Virus record (IMG/VR): IMGVR_UViG_3300044655_001351
Coordinates: 1 to 48,033 of that record
Reading direction: 5' to 3' (one strand)
DNA length: 48,033 bases
Source of the DNA: a virus
The notes under the pieces were generated by a model. It ran no database searches, was not told where the DNA came from, and saw nothing but the letters and a program-made list of their open reading frames with translations. Positions within the stretch are counted from its first letter, which is position 1. Each line of letters starts with the position of its first letter. Shown here one piece after another: positions 44,065 to 48,033 of the stretch. The translations under genes were made by a program, and so were the position numbers.

Positions 44065-47000
44065 TCATCGATTAAACTGTGAGCCACCCATTGCTGATGT
44101 GTTATTTGGGTTTCTAAACCTTTCCCCAGTTGACATTGGTGGGTTACTCCGCGCAAAAGTTGGGTTAACGTATGAATTTGTATAGCCTTCAGTTCCGCTC
44201 AATTGTGGCTTTGGTGCGAATGGGCTTACACCACTGCTTAATGCTATGTCAGAAATGTCTGCTTGAACTCCTTGTTGAGTACGAGCTACAGCCGCAGCAT
44301 CTCGTCTTTGATCGGCTTGTTTTGCCATTTGATTACGCTGACGGCGAGTCAAGGGGGGACTTGATGTATCACCAGTAGCAGAACGTGAAGGGTCCCTTTT
44401 AGCGCCAAGAGGACTTGGCATATTTGTAACTGTGCCAGTTCCGCCTTGTTGACGAGCCAAACTTACTGCTGCTTGGCTAGTGCTCTTGATTTGATCAATT
44501 TTAGCTATCGCTGCAATTCGTTCTGGTGTCCTTGGAATTTGTGCTGCAGCATCTTCCCCACCAGACATGATTGCCCATGTAGATGGAGCTGGGGCTGGAG
44601 AAGTGGCTGCTTCTCGTTGTGCTTCAGAACGCCTAGATGCCATTTCTGCAGATTTAGCAGCATCGGCTGCTTGTTGTGCAGTTTGGCGTTCAGTTAAAGT
44701 TTGTTTAACAACTTCTGGTGCTGGCAAGGCAGGGTCAAAAGCTAACTTAGTTCCTTGAGGCCGTGTTGGTAGTCCTTCTGCAACTTGAGCGGGGGTGTCT
44801 GCATACTTTATGTTAGAAACACCTCGCCTTGTGCGAGTAAGGAATGAACCAATGCGCTTTAGGGCGTCAGTGGGGTCGGTTGCTCTTCCAGTAGAAACAA
44901 GATATTCCTTTGCGCGAGCAATACCACTCTTTGTACCCGTTGGTGGGTTTTTGTAGTCAACTACACGTGAAGTTTGGACTGGAACCATAGTAGCGCCACG
45001 GCCTGCGCCAGAAGGGGTCATTACAGGTGTGGTGCCTGTACCAATTTGAAGCGCGCCGTTTTCCCCTTGTTGAACTCTTTGACTTGTAACTTGTGCGTCT
45101 ACTTGCTCAATTCCTTTTGGAACCATAATATCTAAAGCTTCTGCTACGGTTGGTAGCTTTCCTTCAATAAGTTTTGTTTCACCCTTAACTACGGCAGGAA
45201 CAGAGCTACCAGCAATAGTTGGTTGGGGTTTACGAGCGTCCTTAAGAATATTTTGACCCTCTTCTTGAGGACGTTCATTACTGTCTTGCATCATTTCGGG
45301 AATGATGCGGTTTTCAGTAATGTCTTTTGTGCCGTATTTCTTAATGGCATCATTAATCCCAGGTCCACCCTTAGCATCGCTGTAAAGACGAGCTGCAGCA
45401 TCACGGTCTGTGGTATCAATATTTATTAATTTTCCGTCTGTTCCATAAATAGGGGTAGGTGCAGGAACCCTTACGCCAGCAAATTGTGGTCCAAGTCCAG
45501 TTGTTTGCTCTGGGTTGTCCCTCAGTGGAAAGTTTGCCATTGCGGCTTTATCTGTCCTACGCCATGATCTTGGTAACCCAAGCCCAGCAAGTGAACGCAT
45601 ATCTGGGTTCTTTGCTAGTTTTTCTCCCAAAATAGTTCGTGCTACGTCAGCTTTGTAGTTATCAAAGGTGCTTTCAATGTCGTAACCTTCAGTTGTTTGA
45701 GGCTTGTACAAAGGATTGGGAATTGTTTTGCCGGATTCGTCAACAGTAGTTGGATCAGCGTCTGGCCTTGTATTTACAAGTTTTTCTTTACCGGTTTTAG
45801 TAACTCCCTTTGACATCAAGGGGTTTACCAATTCTGTTTTACCAGTGGGTTGACCATTAGCATCAAGTATTGGACGAGTTTCAACAGCTTGGCGATCAGC
45901 ATCTTTTGTTCGCATTGAAACTTGTTTTCCAGTTACTGGGTCTCTAAAAGTAGTATAACCAAAGGCGCCTACAACACCACCCATTGATTCATCACCAATG
46001 CGTTGTTTGGTATTTGGGCCAGTTTGAACGTTGCTACCGCCTCGACGGCTTCCGTAAATGGTGCTTCCCATTTGGTTCTTGTTCAAGAGTTCCCTAAAGG
46101 TTGGGTTAACATACCCTGGAGTCAAGGGGTCTTCAGCACTTGGGGTGGCTTTTACAGGGACTGAGGCGGTCCTTGGCATTGTGTCTGTTTCATCAGTTTC
46201 AACCAAATTGCCAGTTTGTGACCTTCGTGTTTTACGAACTTGCCTTCTACCTGCAGTTTCAACAATAGCTGTTTCACGAGGGTTGCCTTCAGCGCCCCCA
46301 ATACCAGTGATTGCTGTACCCGAAGAAACCATTCCTTCAATGTCACCAATAGCTTTACGCAATGCTTGCTCACGTTGCAAACCAGTGTCTGAAGTTGCGG
46401 CGACAGAACGTACACCAATTGCATATTGACGTGGGCGTTGATCCCAGTCTGCAGTTCCTGCAGAGACTTTTTCTTCTTTTACCTCAACTTGACCTGTGCG
46501 CGGGTTAACGCGTTCACTTGTTCCAAGGAGAGCCTGTTGACGAGCTTGTTCTTCCTCTAATGTGGCAGGGGGGGCGTCACGACCAAGTTCAGCATTTGTA
46601 CGTCGGTGACCAGTACTTCCAAGATAAAATGGCAATGAGCGGGTGCCTTGTTGAGGAAGGCGACCTTCACCTGTATCCGTATCACGGGAGATTTGCCTAG
46701 CGGTTCCTGGGGCGTCAAGTGCTGCACCAAGTCCAGAAAGGTCACTTGCAAGTTTGGTGTACTGAGTTTGACCAGCTACTGATTCATCTTCTAAAGCTCG
46801 CGCATCTGGATCGCCAGCACGGCGAGCTTCAACGGTTCTTTCAACACGCAATGCTGGGTTAATCCCCTTGGGCTCAGAGGTGCTTGTTACAATGTTGCCT
46901 TCTTCGTCAATATCTGTTTGAGAGTCTGTCTTAACTCGGCCATTATCGTCGTCAAGTGCAGCAAGACCTTCTGCGTCCAACTGTGCGAGTGCTTCTTCTA

Positions 47001-47253
47001 CAGAAATGCCTTCTTCATTAGCTTTGTCAAAACCTGCGCGTTGACGTGCCATTCTTTTTGATTCTTTTTCTTTTTTAGAGTTCTTTGTTTCTTGAGCTTT
47101 TGCAGGTGCTGCAAGTTGTTTGGCCGAACGAACGTAAGCGCCACTGGCTTCTTTAATAGCACGAAGATCCTCTGCTGCCATGAGTTGGTCTTCGGTTGGG
47201 GCTAGACCTTTACCTCGGCGCTTGGGTGTATTGATATTTTTCTTGCTGGCCAT
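44065..47253 (-). CDS. Large low-complexity protein, 1,062 aa
   Basis: A very polar protein rich in Thr, Gly, Ala, Arg, Asp and Glu, with few hydrophobic stretches and long predicted disorder. It starts MASKKNINTPKRRGKGLAPT, has charged helical parts (AALDDDNGRVKTDSQTDIDE) and many GKT/TGKTE-like turns in the middle. No enzymatic motif is visible. Size, composition and place next to other low-complexity genes suggest an internal head, ejection or tape-like virion protein, but a tape measure would normally be more helical and hydrophobic. GAGGTAGCTA precedes the ATG. Confidence 0.7.
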   Translation of the reverse strand: MASKKNINTPKRRGKGLAPTEDQLMAAEDLRAIKEASGAYVRSAKQLAAPAKAQETKNSKKEKESKRMARQRAGFDKANEEGISVEEALAQLDAEGLAALDDDNGRVKTDSQTDIDEEGNIVTSTSEPKGINPALRVERTVEARRAGDPDARALEDESVAGQTQYTKLASDLSGLGAALDAPGTARQISRDTDTGEGRLPQQGTRSLPFYLGSTGHRRTNAELGRDAPPATLEEEQARQQALLGTSERVNPRTGQVEVKEEKVSAGTADWDQRPRQYAIGVRSVAATSDTGLQREQALRKAIGDIEGMVSSGTAITGIGGAEGNPRETAIVETAGRRQVRKTRRSQTGNLVETDETDTMPRTASVPVKATPSAEDPLTPGYVNPTFRELLNKNQMGSTIYGSRRGGSNVQTGPNTKQRIGDESMGGVVGAFGYTTFRDPVTGKQVSMRTKDADRQAVETRPILDANGQPTGKTELVNPLMSKGVTKTGKEKLVNTRPDADPTTVDESGKTIPNPLYKPQTTEGYDIESTFDNYKADVARTILGEKLAKNPDMRSLAGLGLPRSWRRTDKAAMANFPLRDNPEQTTGLGPQFAGVRVPAPTPIYGTDGKLINIDTTDRDAAARLYSDAKGGPGINDAIKKYGTKDITENRIIPEMMQDSNERPQEEGQNILKDARKPQPTIAGSSVPAVVKGETKLIEGKLPTVAEALDIMVPKGIEQVDAQVTSQRVQQGENGALQIGTGTTPVMTPSGAGRGATMVPVQTSRVVDYKNPPTGTKSGIARAKEYLVSTGRATDPTDALKRIGSFLTRTRRGVSNIKYADTPAQVAEGLPTRPQGTKLAFDPALPAPEVVKQTLTERQTAQQAADAAKSAEMASRRSEAQREAATSPAPAPSTWAIMSGGEDAAAQIPRTPERIAAIAKIDQIKSTSQAAVSLARQQGGTGTVTNMPSPLGAKRDPSRSATGDTSSPPLTRRQRNQMAKQADQRRDAAAVARTQQGVQADISDIALSSGVSPFAPKPQLSGTEGYTNSYVNPTFARSNPPMSTGERFRNPNNTSAMGGSQFNR

Positions 47254-47283
47254 TAGCTACCTCACAAAGATAAGAGAGTTATA

Positions 47284-47311
47284 TAGATATTACCACTTTG
47301 TGGCGTGGCAA
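47284..47311 (-). promoter_or_regulatory. Candidate promoter for the 1,062-residue gene
   Basis: On the minus strand TTGCCA (47306-47311), a 16-base gap and TATCTA (47284-47289) lie about 30 bases before the ATG at 47253, in one of the few gaps of this operon. Pattern only. Confidence 0.3.
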
Positions 47312-47316
47312 GATTT

Positions 47317-47601
47317 TTAGCGGGCTACAGGTTTAAATGTAATAGCTGAAATGGTTTCGCCGTTTTCACCTTGGATATCATCAAAGCCAATGACAAATGA
47401 TAAGTCAATACCACGAGGCGCTACAAAGCCACGAGCAATTGCGCAAGCCTTGGTAGCTTGGTTAACTGCACTGGCTCCAATGGCACGAATCTTGGGTGAA
47501 TGCCCTGCTACTACTGAGCGAGCAACAATAGACCCAACACTTTGGGGGTTGCTGGTTCCTGATACTTTGACGATATCGTCAACTGGTTGTTCTTCTGACA
47601 T
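47317..47601 (-). CDS. spoVS: SpoVS-like protein (stage V sporulation protein S family)
   Basis: A 94-residue protein whose core VKVSGTSNPQSVGSIVARSV ... IRAIGASAVNQATKACAIAR ... GFVAPRGIDL ... ITFKP matches SpoVS closely in motif order and length (SpoVS is about 86 residues). SpoVS has an Alba-like fold and is thought to bind nucleic acid; in Bacillus it affects sporulation and septation. A phage copy may bind DNA or RNA or tune host development. CGGAG precedes the ATG. It sits between the resolvase-like gene and the large virion-like gene. Confidence 0.88.
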   Translation of the reverse strand: MSEEQPVDDIVKVSGTSNPQSVGSIVARSVVAGHSPKIRAIGASAVNQATKACAIARGFVAPRGIDLSFVIGFDDIQGENGETISAITFKPVAR

Positions 47602-47611
47602 GATTTACTCC

Positions 47612-47640
47612 GTATTAAACAATTGGTACTTGTTTAATAC
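47612..47640 (-). promoter_or_regulatory. Inverted repeat GTATTAAACA/TGTTTAATAC before spoVS
   Basis: A perfect 10-bp inverted repeat with a 9-base centre fills the gap between the resolvase-like gene and spoVS; its outer end is the first base of the resolvase stop codon. It is AT-rich with no T run, so an operator or mRNA leader stem is as likely as a terminator. Confidence 0.5.
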
Positions 47641-48002
47641 TATGAGTAACCGGCCTCTTTTAGTAACTCAACCAAGTCAGATAACCTAAGCACAGCGTAT
47701 GAATCACCAACTGCTTTTTCCCCTTTACCAGGCCGTTTAACAACCAAAGCGGGTAGGGCACCCTTTAAATTAGCCGCTTGTTCAACCGTGTCGTTTAGCC
47801 ATTGACTAAGTGAGAATGCCTTTTGATTTTTGCATTGTAAAGCAACTTGGCGATTTACTTTATTTCTAATGCCATTGATGTCCCCAGTGTCACCGCCACC
47901 TTTTAAGACGGTTCGGTGAGCTACCGGGAAGCCGTTATCATTAAGATAGGTTCTTATAAGGGTTTCAAACGAAGTACCCTTCTGCTTAGCACGATTAGCC
48001 AT
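47640..48002 (-). CDS. Holliday-junction-resolvase-like PD-(D/E)xK nuclease
   Basis: From ATG 48002 (MANRAKQKGTSFETLIRTYL) the 120-residue protein carries a small nuclease core: E13, GGGDTGDI (D38, D41) and QVALQCKNQ (Q56-x-K58), the phage variant of PD-(D/E)xK seen in Hjc-like resolvases. It should cut branched DNA during replication or packaging. The C-terminal VLRLSDLVELLKEAG is a helix. A longer frame starts with TTG at 48026. The window ends just beyond. Confidence 0.8.
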   Translation of the reverse strand: MANRAKQKGTSFETLIRTYLNDNGFPVAHRTVLKGGGDTGDINGIRNKVNRQVALQCKNQKAFSLSQWLNDTVEQAANLKGALPALVVKRPGKGEKAVGDSYAVLRLSDLVELLKEAGYS

Positions 48003-48033
48003 TCTTAATTGCTTCTCTAATCTCAATTAATAA

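Noticed and set aside
1-48033. Terminase, portal, major capsid, DNA polymerase or primase genes
   Set aside because: Searched for by their usual motifs in all listed frames without success; the 1,062-residue protein lacks ATPase or polymerase motifs. They are presumably outside the window.

Overview
The window is part of the genome of a tailed, double-stranded DNA phage (Caudoviricetes) that very probably infects an actinobacterium. Pointers to the host are two WhiB-family iron-sulfur proteins (34682-35128, 37220-37588), a DUF732-like lipoprotein (24882-25283) of a kind typical of Actinobacteria, and a SpoVS-like protein (47317-47601). Base composition looks moderate, well below that of Streptomyces or Mycobacterium, so a low-GC (for example freshwater) actinobacterium is a fair guess. 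No terminase, portal, capsid, polymerase or integrase is visible; those genes must lie outside the window. Several genes are shorter than 60 codons and were found by reading frames by eye (3502-3651, 13261-13392, 13441-13599, 20242-20373, 20575-20712, 43560-43724, 43702-43860).

Layout. (1) 1-13.4 kb, minus strand: tail fibres and adhesins (a 1,677-residue fibre with six internal repeats, a polyglycine adhesin, a tail-collar protein), an endolysin, and holin-like membrane proteins. (2) 13.6-16.85 kb: a plus-strand GT2 glycosyltransferase facing a minus-strand glycosyltransferase-like gene, then small minus-strand genes, two of which share an N-terminal tag, and a possible ADP-ribosyltransferase. 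(3) 16.85-17.4 kb: a divergent intergenic region with an AT-rich stretch and two perfect DnaA boxes. (4) 17.4-34.7 kb, plus strand: a long run of mostly small, tightly overlapping genes. It holds a large structured non-coding block next to a tRNA-Arg(CCU), two separate AAA+ ATPase / VWA-HExxH protein pairs, an SNF2-type helicase and an HNH endonuclease. (5) 34.7-48 kb, minus strand: WhiB proteins, a GT-B glycosyltransferase, an AlpA/Xis-like HTH protein, a stalked lysozyme-like lipoprotein, a possible TGT/DpdA-like enzyme, a HAD-like protein, a block of low-complexity probable virion proteins, SpoVS and a Holliday-junction-resolvase-like nuclease.

The most striking feature is a near-perfect palindrome, TCTAATSATTAGA. 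Its 11-base core CTAATSATTAG occurs 16 times, all between 18.9 and 30.6 kb, in gaps, over stop and start codons and inside genes. It often sits beside GC-rich hairpins whose 3' arm ends in CCGTC. It looks like a multi-site operator system covering the rightward operon. Other points of interest are the 640-base structured RNA candidate, a hairpin conserved in two places with compensatory base changes, and the duplicated AAA+/VWA module.
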